A program made the position numbers and the translations under genes. A stretch of 64,000 bases of DNA from contig JAESIW010000138.1 in NCBI GenBank assembly GCA_016802295.1, positions 3,500,152-3,564,151 of the forward strand, written 5' to 3'. This document shows, piece after piece, positions 12,201 through 24,060 of the stretch; position 1 is the first letter of the stretch, and each line of letters begins with the position of its first letter. This stretch comes from Brachionus rotundiformis (lineage: Eukaryota; Rotifera; Eurotatoria; Ploima; Brachionidae). The notes beneath the pieces are model-generated. The model was not told the origin of the DNA and did no database searches. It saw nothing but the letters and a program-made list of their open reading frames with translations.

Positions 12201-13365
12201 AATAAATAACTAAGGAATAATTAATAATTAATAGAAATGAATTTGAAATAAGAGTGTATAATTTAAAAGTGAATTTTTTAGATTTTAGAAAATTATCAAT
12301 AAAATATCTTTATATCTAAATTAAATTTGTTGAAAAAATATCGTTTTATTTTACAGTACTTTTTGATTTATTCTTTGTATTATTAATTAATGAGTCGATT
12401 TAATTTTTAATTATATTTTAATGAAGGGAGCCATTGAGCAGAATAGATAATAATCATCAATCCAGGTTCCTCAAATATAAATCCTCCAAATTCCTGGTCG
12501 GATTAAGTTTAATGCTCAAATTGTAAATAACTAGTTATGTTTATGATATTATATTTTATTTTTGTTATGTCAGGATAAAATTTCTTTAAAGTAAAATAAG
12601 AAGAAATAAATTACTATTAATTATTTTATAATTCGTTAAAAGTTCAATATAAAATTACTTTATTTCAATATCTTTAATAAGTTAATTTACTTGTTTATTT
12701 AAATCTTATTTTAATAATAATAAAAATAGGTTTTAATCAGAATCACATATTTCAACTTATAATTTTTCGTTATTATGTGATCAAAATTAATTGAATATAA
12801 TTAATTATGAGATGAGATTAGAATGAGATTCTTCCATTAAGGATACATGACTTGTGTTCTTGATTATTAATATGCTGTCTAATTAACTAGATCTGTCATG
12901 AAATTAATGAACAAATATTTAATACTGACTAGAAGAATAATGCAATTTGAATAAATTTTAAAAATTATTACGTTAAATCCAAATACTAATCAATTTTTGA
13001 TAATTTAATATTTTCGAGTTAATTAATAATTGTAAGTTGTTTTAAGGAATATTAATTTTTTATACTAAACACTATCTTAAAGATTTAGTGCGAAAAAAAT
13101 TTTTTTTTTCTTTATAATTAAAACTACCAAAGCGTCAGGATCCAAAGATTTATTTTCTTTGTCACCCAACTAGCATGACACATAAAACTTATTAACAATT
13201 ATATTTTTTAAATAAAAAACTTGAATGATATTTATTTGAAATAATACTAATATCAAGCGTACAAAGAGAAGTCTATGCTTGATTTCGACAGCATATAATG
13301 AGAATTTTAATAGACTCTGATGAAATATTGAATTTCTGGCGAGGTCTAGAATTTCTGATGAGCAA

Positions 13366-14760
13366 ATGGTTTTTTATCATTTAAATATTCTTAAGCTGAT
13401 AAAATATGTATCTCAATTTTATAATAATCTAACTTATCCAAATTTAGATTCAAATTATGATCTAATAGACATTAAAATGGATAATTTCACCATATCATAC
13501 CAAGATAGCCTTAAAGTCAAGCTTGAGTCGCTCAGAGACATAGTAAACCTTTACTATTTGCCTCTGATCGTATCGATTGGAATTATTGGAAACATGCTAA
13601 CCATTTTAATATTTAGTCTTGAGCATAAACTTACTTGCTTTAACAATCCGAATTTAACTTTGGTAGAAAATTTACAAGATATCTATGACCAAAATTCAAA
13701 GAAAAGAAAACGATTCTTGAAAAATTACATAAGCCAAAAAGCTTCTTCTCAAATGAATTCAAGCAATTATTTCATTTGCTTTTTGGCCATAAGTGATCTG
13801 GTCTACAACATTATACTTGCATGCGTGTGGATTACCAGAATAGGATTTAACATCCTCAACATAAATTACATCTGCCAAACATCTGTGATGATATCATATA
13901 TATGTAGCTTTTTGTCAGCTGCGTTCACCACTATGTTCACTTTTCAGCGCTTTATAGCCGTGGTCAATCCGCTTCAATCGGCAAATAATTTTTTAAATTC
14001 TAAAAAAATAATTTTACAAGTAACCATGGGCCTAATCGCATTTTCATGTGTTGTTTACTCATTTTCGTTGTTTGCCTATGACACATCACCCAAAAAAGAT
14101 CATGAAGTGTCGACAGAACAAGAAGTATGCGGTGTTAATGAAAAGTACACCAATTTTGTTTATATAATAGATAATACTCTTGACTCATTTTTGACTCTTA
14201 TAATTCCTGCAATTGGAATTATTTTCATGAATATGGGCATTTGTAAATCACTTTCGAGTTATCAAAAAAAAAATATTCTAAATACTGAAAAGTCAAAAAC
14301 TGGCTCCATTTTGCCTGCTAGTTCAATGAATTCGCTGCGGCACGAAAAAGAAACAAAATACCATTCAAAGGAATCTTTGAGTGTTCAACTTAATGATAAC
14401 AAATATCTGCAGACCGATTTGATAAAAAAAAAGGTAGCTCAAAAACAGAATAAAGATACATCCAGACATGTGACCAAAATGCTTCTTCTTGTTTCTTTTG
14501 CTTTTTTATTGCTTAATTCACCGTTTAGGCTTTCCAAATTGCTGTCATATGTACACATGTCGATTAAAAAAAATTATGTATATTCAAATTTAGATTTTAT
14601 TATAAATGAAGTGTTGATTAATTTGTATTTTACATCATATTCGGTAAATTTTTTCCTATACTCATTATGTGGTAAAAAGTTTAAACAATCTATTAGGGCT
14701 TTATTTATTTTTTTTTTATATAGATTCTATGTTTGTTTTAGAAAATTAAGGTCTGATTAG
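13366..14760 (+). CDS. Class A (rhodopsin-like) GPCR, neuropeptide-receptor type
   Basis: Seven-helix plasma-membrane receptor in one exon. The open frame has 464 codons from ATG 13366, but the in-frame ATG at 13477 is the better start: it begins MDNFTISYQDS, a short extracellular tail with an N-glycosylation site (NFT). TM1 holds the conserved GN pair (IGIIGNMLTI); TM2 has LAISDLVY; a Cys starts TM3 (ICQTS) and its disulfide partner is probably EVCGVNE in loop 2. The end of TM3 reads QRFIAV in place of DRY. The third cytoplasmic loop is long and basic. TM6 reads LLLVSFAFLLLNSPFR, and TM7 YSVNFFLYSLCG replaces NPxxY. These features resemble invertebrate peptide receptors of the FMRFamide/myosuppressin/ghrelin-like sort; the ligand cannot be read from sequence. 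Confidence 0.88.
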   Translation: MVFYHLNILKLIKYVSQFYNNLTYPNLDSNYDLIDIKMDNFTISYQDSLKVKLESLRDIVNLYYLPLIVSIGIIGNMLTILIFSLEHKLTCFNNPNLTLVENLQDIYDQNSKKRKRFLKNYISQKASSQMNSSNYFICFLAISDLVYNIILACVWITRIGFNILNINYICQTSVMISYICSFLSAAFTTMFTFQRFIAVVNPLQSANNFLNSKKIILQVTMGLIAFSCVVYSFSLFAYDTSPKKDHEVSTEQEVCGVNEKYTNFVYIIDNTLDSFLTLIIPAIGIIFMNMGICKSLSSYQKKNILNTEKSKTGSILPASSMNSLRHEKETKYHSKESLSVQLNDNKYLQTDLIKKKVAQKQNKDTSRHVTKMLLLVSFAFLLLNSPFRLSKLLSYVHMSIKKNYVYSNLDFIINEVLINLYFTSYSVNFFLYSLCGKKFKQSIRALFIFFLYRFYVCFRKLRSD

Positions 14761-16953
14761 TTTTTTTTTTAATTTTTAATTAAGTTTTTAAACAAGTTTC
14801 ATAAGCCGAATAAAACTACTGAAGAGAATCAAATGTAAAATAGGGAAAATTTGATTTTAAATATCATTTAATAAAATCAATTTTGAATAAAGTTTTATTT
14901 AACAATTTCTGTATTGTTTACGCTGGATCGGAACCAAAATCCGACTTAAATTTTTAAAATTTTTTATTTGGATGGCACGGTCCGGTTGGTACTGTACGCT
15001 TTTGGTCCCGACCATTAATGCCATGTCGTTTTTAATATGCTTATTTTAAATATGTTTTAATCGTGGAAATAACATAATTTAAAAATAAAATAAACAAAAA
15101 AAGTCCATAAGAATATATATCATATATTGAATTTGCTAATTTTATTTAAAACAATTAATTTATTAAAATTTAATTTTATATATTTATTTTTTTAAACCTT
15201 TTGATTTGAAGATAAATTTAAGATTGAATAGGATTTAAGAATATTTTTAAAAGATTAAATTAAAAATTAAACTATTTAAAAAAATATATCTATATGAGGT
15301 AGTTAATTCTGTGTTACTAAAATAAACTTGTTCTTAGGAATTGACCTGAAAAGAAAAAACTAAAAATTAAAATCAAAAATTTATTTAAAGAATAGAAAAT
15401 AATAAATAATAAATAAATTTGGTAAATCAAAAAGTTAATAGTTGAATATGTTTGGTATTAGGGAATGAATAAAATACTCTCGGATTTTATTCATTTAAAA
15501 TTGCCTTGTAGCTGTTATTTTATAATACTTTTATATTTAATTGTGATATGGGCATGATTTTCAAGAAATAAGCTAATTAGCTTTTAATTAATTTTTTAAA
15601 ACTGAGCAAATCTTTCACTGAAATATCAAACCATAATTTTTATAAATTAATATTTTTAAAGATTTCATTTAAAAGCTATTTTAAAAAAAAATATGATATT
15701 TAAATTAACAATAAATATCATGTGGTAAAGACTAACATGTTATTTCTGTCAACTGATATAAATTTTTTTTATCGATTTTACAAGAATTTTTGAATGAATT
15801 TTTTAACAAAATACTTCCTAAAAATAGAAAAAACTAATTTATTATATTAAAGACTAATAATTATTATCTATTAATTTTTAAAAACATTTTTTTATTCTTC
15901 AAATCTTCTTAAAATAATTCTAGCTAAAATCAATTGAATAACTAATCCAAATAAGATAATTAATAATTAATTTAAGAGCTTGTACAAGACTCTAGCACTA
16001 AAATCTCTCCACGATCAATTAAATTTTTTAAAATAATTTAAATATTTTATCTAATTATCGATTTTTTATTAATTTTTATATGAATATTTATAAGCTTGTA
16101 TTTTTCTTCGAAAAATTGATTTTGAAAACATTTTCCAAAAATTCAAACAAATTTAATTAATTAATCTTATGCTCTGCGAAATAAATAGTTCTATTTATTG
16201 AACTTACTGAATGGTTTATATATTGTATATACTTAATTTTATTTAAATATGCCATAAATTAAATTTAAAAGATTAATTTTTAATTCCTAACAGCTTTAAA
16301 ATTCCCAAAACAATTAAAAAGGTAAATTAAAATTTGTTAATTTTATTTAATCAAAAAGTTGCTATAGAATTTTCAAACTAAAATTAACTTAGAGGAAAAC
16401 CTAATTATCGAAATAAACAATTTTGGATGACTCGGCCTAAGAAAACTCTCAATACATTTTGGCGTAAAATTAATAAAAACAAATTTCTAATTTAAAATAG
16501 TTTGTAAATTTTCAAGTGCTTGATTAGTGCCTTTGTTAAAAGCTAAACATCATCTATTATATTTTTCAGTACTTTTCATTTTAAGAGCCAAATGTAAACA
16601 ATTCTTAGTTTTCTTAAAATCTAGCTCATCTAACATTCATTAAGCATTGATCCAGTTTTTACCCTCTAATCAATATTCATTATTTGTGAACAAAAATATT
16701 TTGACCTTTTTTAAATAGACGCTTATTTTATTATCAAATTTTGATTAGAATTAATTTTAATTTACGTAATTTTTCTTTCATAATTATTTTTTTCTTTTCT
16801 TTAAATTAAATGAAAACAAATTCAGCTCTTAAATGAACGGTCCATATGATTAGCATTTCCAATAAACAAGCTGATGCTCAAGAAATTTCTCCCCAAAGTA
16901 GAAGCTCGTTTCTTGTTAAAAAACCGTTTACTTAGACCTAAAAAAGCATTGTT
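14761..16953. other. 2.2-kb AT-rich intergenic stretch
   Basis: No gene seen. Apart from the GC-richer inverted-repeat island at 14.92-15.03 kb it is featureless A/T-rich sequence up to the CFAP92-like promoter region. Confidence 0.6.
14921..15030. repeat. GC-richer island with imperfect inverted repeat
   Basis: In a surround near 20% GC, this stretch is about half GC and palindromic: GATCGGAACCAAAA at 14926-14939 pairs with TTTTGGTCCCGACC at 15000-15013 (12 of 14). Between the arms lies GGTCCGGTTGGTACTG, itself similar to the arms. It looks like the end or remnant of a transposable element or a short satellite unit; no family is assigned. Confidence 0.3.
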
Positions 16954-16967
16954 GTTGCCATGGTAAC
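16954..16967. promoter_or_regulatory. Perfect X-box (RFX binding site) of the CFAP92-like gene
   Basis: GTTGCCATGGTAAC matches the RFX X-box consensus RYYNYYWTRRNRAC at every position and is a perfect 14-bp palindrome. It lies 279 bp upstream of the ATG at 17246. X-boxes of this form drive ciliary genes through RFX factors across animals, and the downstream gene is of a ciliary family, so position and function agree. Confidence 0.8.
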
Positions 16968-17245
16968 CTGTATTTTTCTTTTCTATTCTATAAGATTTGT
17001 TAACTTATTGAGTTTTTGTTTCCCCGCATTGGAGAAACTAACTAGAGTTAAATCACAATCTCAAATACAATTTAAAAAAAATTAATCACTATACACCTTT
17101 TAGAGTCATGCAATTAAGTCTCTAATTAACCAGCAAGCAATCTTTTCCGCGACTAGACCAATTGATTTTAATGAACTTAATTTAGATCATTCTTAAGTAT
17201 TTAGGGTCATACTCTTGAGTTATAATACACAAGTTTTGGTACACA

Positions 17246-20200
17246 ATGAGTGACTTTCAGACTGACCAAAATCACTCAGAGCTACTACAATCTGAATTCA
17301 ATTTGACCAACAGACAGCATTTTGACAAAAATGAAAATGATTTAAATTATGTGGACACGTTTAGTTCGTACCATTCAAATGAGAAGAAGCCAGAAGAGCA
17401 TGAACAATTCGAGACAAATGAGTTTATTCTAAGTGATAATAATTTTTCATTAAATGATAAAGAAGAGAAAAAATCGGAGGAAAATTGTGTGGAAAGCGAG
17501 GAAATGAACGAAAATAGTGAAGAAGTTCACGTGGTCCATTTCAAAATAACAATATTGGCCTCGTTTCCAGCTGATAAAGAATCAGAAAAAGATTCATTTT
17601 TGAGCGATACGATTAGCAAACCAAGGGCCACAGAGGGACCTAAACCAATACATTTTTACAGATTTGAATATCAGTTGATACCAGATGACCCGGACACCAT
17701 TTACACGGCCGATTTAGTCACATTCAAATCAGCAGTTAAAATATATCCAGATAAATTTGACCCCAAAGTTATACGAGTATGGGAAAATGATAACAAAATA
17801 TGGGCCACTTGGAGCATTAAGTAAAAAATTTTGAAATTTCAACTGAGCATTCTTGATTTATCAAGCTGTTTTCTAGCCATGAACTTGAAATGACCAAGTC
17901 AAATCTTTTAAAATTTTTTGATCATGAAATAGTGGTCAAAATTTGGGACTCAAAGGATTTGTGCTCACCAAGAGCTCGTTTTGATAAACCAAAGCCATTC
18001 AAATTTTCCAAAAGTAAAATTTTGTTTAAAAATTGTTTATTTGAAATTTTATATTCAATGTTAGATGATAATGCCGAAGAGACAATTAAATGTACAGTAA
18101 TGGAACTGTGTGATAAATATTTGAAACAAATTCCGGTTGAATTGCATGATAAAATGGAAAGAAAGCTACCTAATCAAAAAAAAGACGAAGGTAGGGTGAT
18201 TATTAATTAAAAATTGTTATAAATTTAAAATAGTAATAACTTTGTTTAACTTATAAAAATAAATTTAAATTCAAGACTAGGATTTGTGGTTCTTTTTTGC
18301 CTCTAGTCTAAAATTATTTTATATTTTCTAAGATTCCTCAAGTATTTTTATTTAGTCTTAAATCAAATATTTGTTTTTTTTTCTATTATAATAACCTAGA
18401 TACAAATTAAAAATTTTTATAAATTTTATTATTAAGATCAACCAGTATTGATATCAAATACAACAAAAAACAACTATTATTTTTTGAATATTTTCAATAA
18501 ATAATTTCTTAACTAATTGGGCGGTGCTTGTATTCAAGCGAAACCAAAGAACCGAGGGTTTCATAACTTTTGAATTTTGAATAGTTTTTATACACAAATA
18601 ATAAATTAAGTTAATACATAATAATCATAGATCTATTTTAATTAATTTTGAAGATAATTTTACCTGATAAAATGAGGATAAAATGAGAAGCAATAAGGCT
18701 ATGTCCTAGAAATAATTTATCCTGCATCCTTATTTTATACTTTATCTAAAATGCAATAAAAAGTAAATGTTAAATTTAGAGCAAAAAAAGCTCAAAGTAA
18801 TTCATTTATATGAATGACATTTTTATTATTTAAGCGATTAATAACCGATAATTGTTGAGTATGTTTAATTAGTTTAATGAGTCTACCTAATATAATTGAA
18901 AGATAAATTTGAGATTAAAAACAGAATAAGCGGAATTTGATTATATTTTTTCATAAAGAACCGCTACGATGCCTACAAGTCGGCCTGTATTTCATAAGTA
19001 GTCAGCGTCTCACCTTACTTTATATACAATCTTATAACTATATATTCAAATTTTCTTAGATATTTAAATTTTTAACGATAGTCTCTGTAAATTATTTTCT
19101 ATTTATCTCTTTATTTACCTGTAATGTTCTATATAATCTTATGTAATATCTGTAAGTATATATAAATTGTAACTCAGTTTCGTCTCTGTTACTTTCATTG
19201 TAGTTCCTTAATTTATCTCTCGATTTTTGCGCGATTATTAGATGTATAGATGGCTTCCGAGTAAATCATCACCGTAAGCTCGCTTGGTGTAGCTTTTATT
19301 ATTATTTAAAAAAAAAAAATTCTATCTTTCAATGTATTATATTTGATTGAAATTCAAAATATTTTCAATTCAATTTTTTAGTTCTGCTGTCTAAATATAA
19401 ATGACTAGGATTCGGAAGTTTTTTTTTGGGTACTTGATATCCATGTTCATAAAATTAACCATTTAAAATTTTTAAATCAGAAAAATTATTATCAATAAAT
19501 AAGAAAAATATATTTTCAATTACAATCAAGTTTTTTATTTTAAAATTTTTTCTTATTACCTGTTTATTTTGATTAAAACAAAATTTCGATTTAAACACCC
19601 TAAATCAAGCAGTTTTTTAAGCACAAAGTACATTATTCTTTATCTTATTTAATTTTATAATATGAATTAAACAATAAAAAAAACTAAAAAAGTTTTATTA
19701 TTTATCAAATTTATTTTGAAATTTAAAATAGATCCTGAAAATGGAGAACGCTTTTCGAATTCGCTGATTGCAATGCCATCTAATTCAGTTCTATCTCAGG
19801 CGTAATTTAAATAAAAACTTAAATAATTAATAATTTAATCAAAATTATCTAGGAATTTAGGCAACAAGCTCAATGAACTTGCTTCCGATAAAGAAATGAA
19901 CAAAAATGTCAAAAGTAAATACATTGAGAGGCTAACAAACATGAGCAAAGTAAGCAAAGGTACATCATCTCGATCAGACACCAAGACCCCTAAGGCAAGC
20001 CTAAAGAAAGAAAAATCAAAAAAAGAAAGTGCCTTTGAACAAGAATTTATTCGGAAGAATGGAATCAAAAGACTAAAGCTTAAAACCAAAGTCTTGTTTG
20101 GAGGATATAGCTACTATATGGAAAGACTTGACAAGCCAATAGACTCTTTGGATGATTGCTTAATTAGCATCGATGTTGAGAATACATTAATGTCAGAGCA

Positions 20201-22295
20201 GCAGCTTTACGACCTAAATCCATTGACAATCAAAATCCAAAAAGTAACCAATATGCCCAATAAGCCTCTTAGTTACCAAGAGCTAAACAACCAATGCGAA
20301 AAAGCATACTGTAGCTATTCATTTTTCAAAAATCCCATTCACAAAACACCATCCATACACCAGGATAAAGATCTATACTTCAATGATATTGATGTTTATC
20401 TAACAGGTCAATGCAATCGTGACGAATTAGATGAATATCTACACCAATCTTCGTTTGAAATAGAAATACATGACAGGGATAGAAAAGCGAAGAAATCTCA
20501 TGGAGTTAAGCCTTGTTTGTTTGGTAGTGATCCCATTGATGACTTCATTAGCAATGTCAATTCAATATCCTCAAAGCATACGCTTCATAATCCGTTTGAC
20601 ACCAAGGACCGTTGTTGGGACCCTTATGGTGTTGCCAAGCTCAATCTTTATGAGTTGTTTTTGGGGAAAAAATTGATTGAGTTTTTTGTGCCGATCCTTC
20701 CTTGCAAGGCTCCCGATGTGTTGGGACGAAACCCGAGCAAAAATTCTTCTAATACAAAAGTAATTGGTGAAGAAGATTGTCCACTTAGTCCAGGAAACTT
20801 TTTAGATTCGAACACCCATATTTATGTCAAAATAACTACTGCAAAGCCTTTATTTCACAACAAGTTATCCAAAGCTCAAGCTTTAATCTCAAGCACACCA
20901 ATGGTAAATTAAAGAACATATTTTGCCATTTTTTTTTCAATTTATAATTTTGTACAAGCCACTTTACTTGTACAAAGATAATTTTGTAAAAAAATGCAAT
21001 CTCACTTTTTAATATATCAACATATTTTATTATTTAAATTTAATTTAAAAGTGTGTTTTTGGTCGAATAGTGATAAAACTAGATTCAAATAATTTAAAAT
21101 TAATTCGTTCGGTGATACAAATAGTTAATAGAATAAATGCAGAATGTTTTAAAATTGACGAGCACCAACTTGATGTTCAAGAAGCAGCTCTGTCAACACA
21201 CAAGCTTAGCGAGTAACTCATTAATTTAATTTCAATTTAATTAAGAATTTCATAACAAAAAATTTTATTCAGGGAAGAAAGCACTTCAAAGACCATGAAT
21301 TTGATCACTGGTTTTCATTTAATTGACCCTCAGTGCCATTTATTCGTCCTAGAAGGTCTTAGAGAGCTCGGCATTAGGTCTTTGTATGAAAAAATTCCCA
21401 AGACAGATAGCTCATGTCAAGTAATATTCAATTCGTCAATGGGCTTTACTCAACGACTCTACTCGTCTTTGGATCTTGATTTAATGAAGATAAAGTTGTT
21501 TGAGCCTTTGGAACAAATTGTTAGAAAGCCTCTTTTGTACATTCGTGACATGACTCCTAAAATATCTTTTGAAGCTCTGATTAAAATCAATCAGGTGAAA
21601 TTAAATTTTTATGAACAATTCAGAAAATTTCGTATTTCCAAGACCAATTCATATTTTAAACTAAATTTTTCCTAAAAAAATAATTTTATTTTTTTCCAAA
21701 GCTTCTACAAGAGTACAAGCTTAGAGACATAATTCGGTGTGAATTATTGCCTACGGCAGATATGATTCTTTCATTGAGTAAAGAATTTGGAGTCCCGTTG
21801 GCAGAGAAGGAGGCCAAATTGTACAGAATAAGTGAGCCTGTGGAATTAGAGCCAAAGACGAAATTCATTGAAAAAGAAAATTTGAATCCAACTAATGAAA
21901 AATTGCTTAATAGTTTAGAAAGTGTCAACACTCACATACCACATACTAGTCGCATTTGGACACCAATTGATAACAACAATCATAAATATTTAATTTCTAA
22001 AAAAGAAAAAGATAATAGAGACTTTTTGCAAGAAAATAAGCTCAAAATTGGTGAAATAGGCGAAAAGAACCAGTACAAACGACCACTTAAGCGGTATATC
22101 ACAGCTGATAGCGCTTTTAATTACAGTAGTCAGACCTTGAATTCAACTGAACTCGCTTTAAACAAATTTAGAGAAATCATAAATAAGGTAAATATTAAGA
22201 GACATATTTTATACAAATTTTTAAATTACCCAATAAAATAATAATAGTTAATTTAATAAACTTTTGATATATCTTTGCTTTTCCAGATAGATTAG
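17246..22295 (+). CDS. CFAP92: CFAP92 (KIAA1257, DUF4550)-like ciliary protein
   Basis: Nine exons: 17246-17820, 17877-18013, 18065-18190, 19732-19801, 19853-20903, 21052-21212, 21273-21594, 21702-22187, 22287-22295. Phases agree throughout and give 978 residues. An acidic N-terminus is followed by the DUF4550-type block (YQLIPDD; KIYPDK; IWATW; then LLKFFDHEIVVKIWDSKD and ARFDKPKPF). Exon 5 holds a second conserved region with IHDRDRK, NPFDTK and YGVAKLNLYELFLGKK; exons 7-8 hold the C-terminal part (FHLIDP, LLPTADMI, FGVPL). These follow the vertebrate KIAA1257/CFAP92 protein as I remember it, which is linked to motile cilia; its biochemical role is not known. Intron 18014-18064 is 51 nt and in frame, so its removal is uncertain. 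The last exon codes only for two residues and a stop; without it translation ends at 22241. The X-box upstream supports a ciliary role. Confidence 0.8.
18191..19731 (+). other. Large intron 3 of the CFAP92-like gene
   Basis: At 1.54 kb this intron is about 25 times longer than its neighbours. Two GC-richer islands, near 18.51-18.57 kb and 18.95-19.32 kb, sit in A/T-rich sequence. The second looks like a retroelement 3' end, so insertion probably accounts for the length. Confidence 0.6.
18950..19320 (+). mobile_element. Probable non-LTR retrotransposon 3' end, 5'-truncated
   Basis: A short plus frame reads KNRYDAYKSACIS and stops near 19000, followed by a non-coding tail of clearly different composition (for example ccgtaagctcgcttggtg near 19270) ending in a 12-A run at about 19308-19319. 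Open frame, 3' UTR-like segment and terminal poly(A) in the sense direction are what a truncated LINE copy leaves. I found no target-site duplication, and the peptide is too short to name a clade. Confidence 0.35.
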
Positions 22296-23079
22296 TGTTA
22301 TTGATCTTGCTATCTTGATAATTGGTTCAAGTTATGCTAACAAAAAAATTTCAATAAAATGAAATTTTAATTTTGAAATAAAGCAAATAAAAATAAAAAT
22401 TTCATTTTATTAAGAGAACCAGCCAAACCCTAAACTTATTTTCTTTTTTACTTTGGATTTAATTAAAGAATAAAATATATATATTTCTTTGTTATTAAAA
22501 ATAAAGCTTGGGAGGTTATTGGACAGGTTGAAAGAGATTTTAGTTATTCCTCTAAGTCTAAATAATTTTTAAAATGATGATAATTAGATTTGAACAAAAA
22601 AGAAAGTTTAGAAATTTTGTAACATTTGAATCTATCTATGAGATTTAGAATATAAGTCATCCTAAATTTTGATGATAATTAATTCAAAAGTACCTGGCAT
22701 CCTCAATCTTTAATCAAAAACAATCAATGGAAAGCTGAAAATGTTTTTTACCAGAATCTGTTTTCTGTTTACAAGTCTTCGCAAATTTATCAATCATTTT
22801 ATCTTTTTTCTTCTAGAAATCAGTCAACTAGACATCAAAATTTTTTTGATATATCTGAATAATAATACATGTCTAATACAATGTTTAATAATGATAAAAA
22901 AAATCTTAGAAGACATATATTTTTCAATATTAATGTCCGATTTCTGATAATTTTTTACAAAATTTAATTTTAAATAACGGAAAATTGGTAATTATAATTT
23001 CCCAGTTACAAAATCACTAAAATAAGCCACCTTTTTAATGTGATTTTTATGAGTTTGTTTTAATTAAATTTTCCTTAAG
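22296..23079 (+). other. Gap between the CFAP92-like gene and the next gene
   Basis: AT-rich. It should contain the CFAP92-like 3' UTR and the promoter and first exon(s) of the next gene, but I could not identify those exons. The open frame at 22741-22947 is hydrophobic AT-driven translation and not believable. Confidence 0.45.
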
Positions 23080-24060
23080 ACTGATCAAAATACTTTGTAC
23101 AGTTATGCCCCAGATTACCATCATTCATCAACATTTGTCCCGGTTAATTTAAAAAAGGAAGAAAAAGAAATGATGGAAAAGAGCAAAAGTCTTTGGAAAA
23201 CTACGGAAGGATGGATCTTTCCAGATATCAAGACATCACTCCAATCGAATGAACATCCGAAAAAACTAGATCAAGCTTCAATTGATCGAATAAATGAGCC
23301 ATGGGAAGAAAACTTTTTTCATGCTTACAAAATGAAATCTCCACTCGATAGAACATTTTTTAAAGGATCAATGAGATCAAAAGATTTTAATGTTTGGTCA
23401 AAATCAAAGTCCGAGAATGCTTTTCCTCATACAATTTTCGAAGCTGGTGATACCAAAGAAAAGCTTGATAAAGAACAAATGAAAATTGAAAAAGAAAAAT
23501 GGAGCTCTAAAGTTATAGTTGATTGCACAGATATCAAGGTACATAAGTTATCTGACGCCACTGAAATGAAAAATTCAGGATCCAAATCAAGCAACCAAAT
23601 TGATAAGCTTACTGGTTTGCTTAAGTCAGAACCGAAAAAACGAACTCTTCTATATAAAGGTGTCAATTTTAATGATATACCTGCTTTATCAGTAATAAAG
23701 ACAGAATATAATGATGAAAAAACAAAATTTTTAAACTCGAAAGGATTTATTGCTGGTAATAATGAAACTTTTCGAATCACAGATGATAAAAACAAAATTC
23801 CGGTTCATTATTATGATCACTCAAAATTCATCAATTTAAAAGGAAAAGATTTTGAGTAAGAATTGTTATAAATTTTGTTAATTTTTATTTATTTTTTTTA
23901 AAGTTTATTTGGTTCAGCCAGATCTCCAATTTACAAGAGATCAATCGAGTTAATTAATTTCGAAAAAGACGCCAACTATTTGAAAAGTGAAGTTTTTATT
24001 TTGCCTAATAAATCCGATTATAAAACAGTTGAGAAATTAACTCTTCCAAACGCACAATAA
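23080..24060 (+). CDS. Unrecognised two-exon gene, 5' end not found
   Basis: Exon 23080-23855 begins after a splice acceptor (AG at 23078-23079) and joins exon 23904-24060 through a 48-nt GT-AG intron; the joined frame gives 310 residues ending LTLPNAQ. No in-frame ATG lies near the exon start, so a short upstream exon is missing; the first internal Met is in the KEMMEKS segment. The protein is charged and soluble, with no membrane segment, and shows short aromatic-proline motifs (WIFPDIK, NEPWEENFFHAY, GSARSPIYKRS) of the kind common in microtubule-inner and sperm-tail proteins. The same-strand ciliary neighbour points the same way, but this is only inference. I do not recognise the family. 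Confidence 0.65.

Larger units (their letters stand above)
5599..13365. other. 7.8-kb AT-rich gene desert
   Basis: No exon with convincing coding character. It holds the 3' flank of USP9X, a transposase relic near 7.05-7.29 kb, a strong hairpin at 9218-9278, a second short inverted repeat near 9.43-9.46 kb (TTTCCATA...TATGGAAA), and a region open on both strands at 11.7-12.0 kb that I could not identify. The word ttttttttggttgctgaaa recurs near 7.42 and 8.25 kb. Confidence 0.6.

Noticed and set aside
22741..22947. 68-codon hydrophobic frame as a possible first exon of the 23-kb gene
   Set aside because: Phe/Ile/Leu-rich translation of AT-rich DNA with no donor that would join the 23080 exon in phase.
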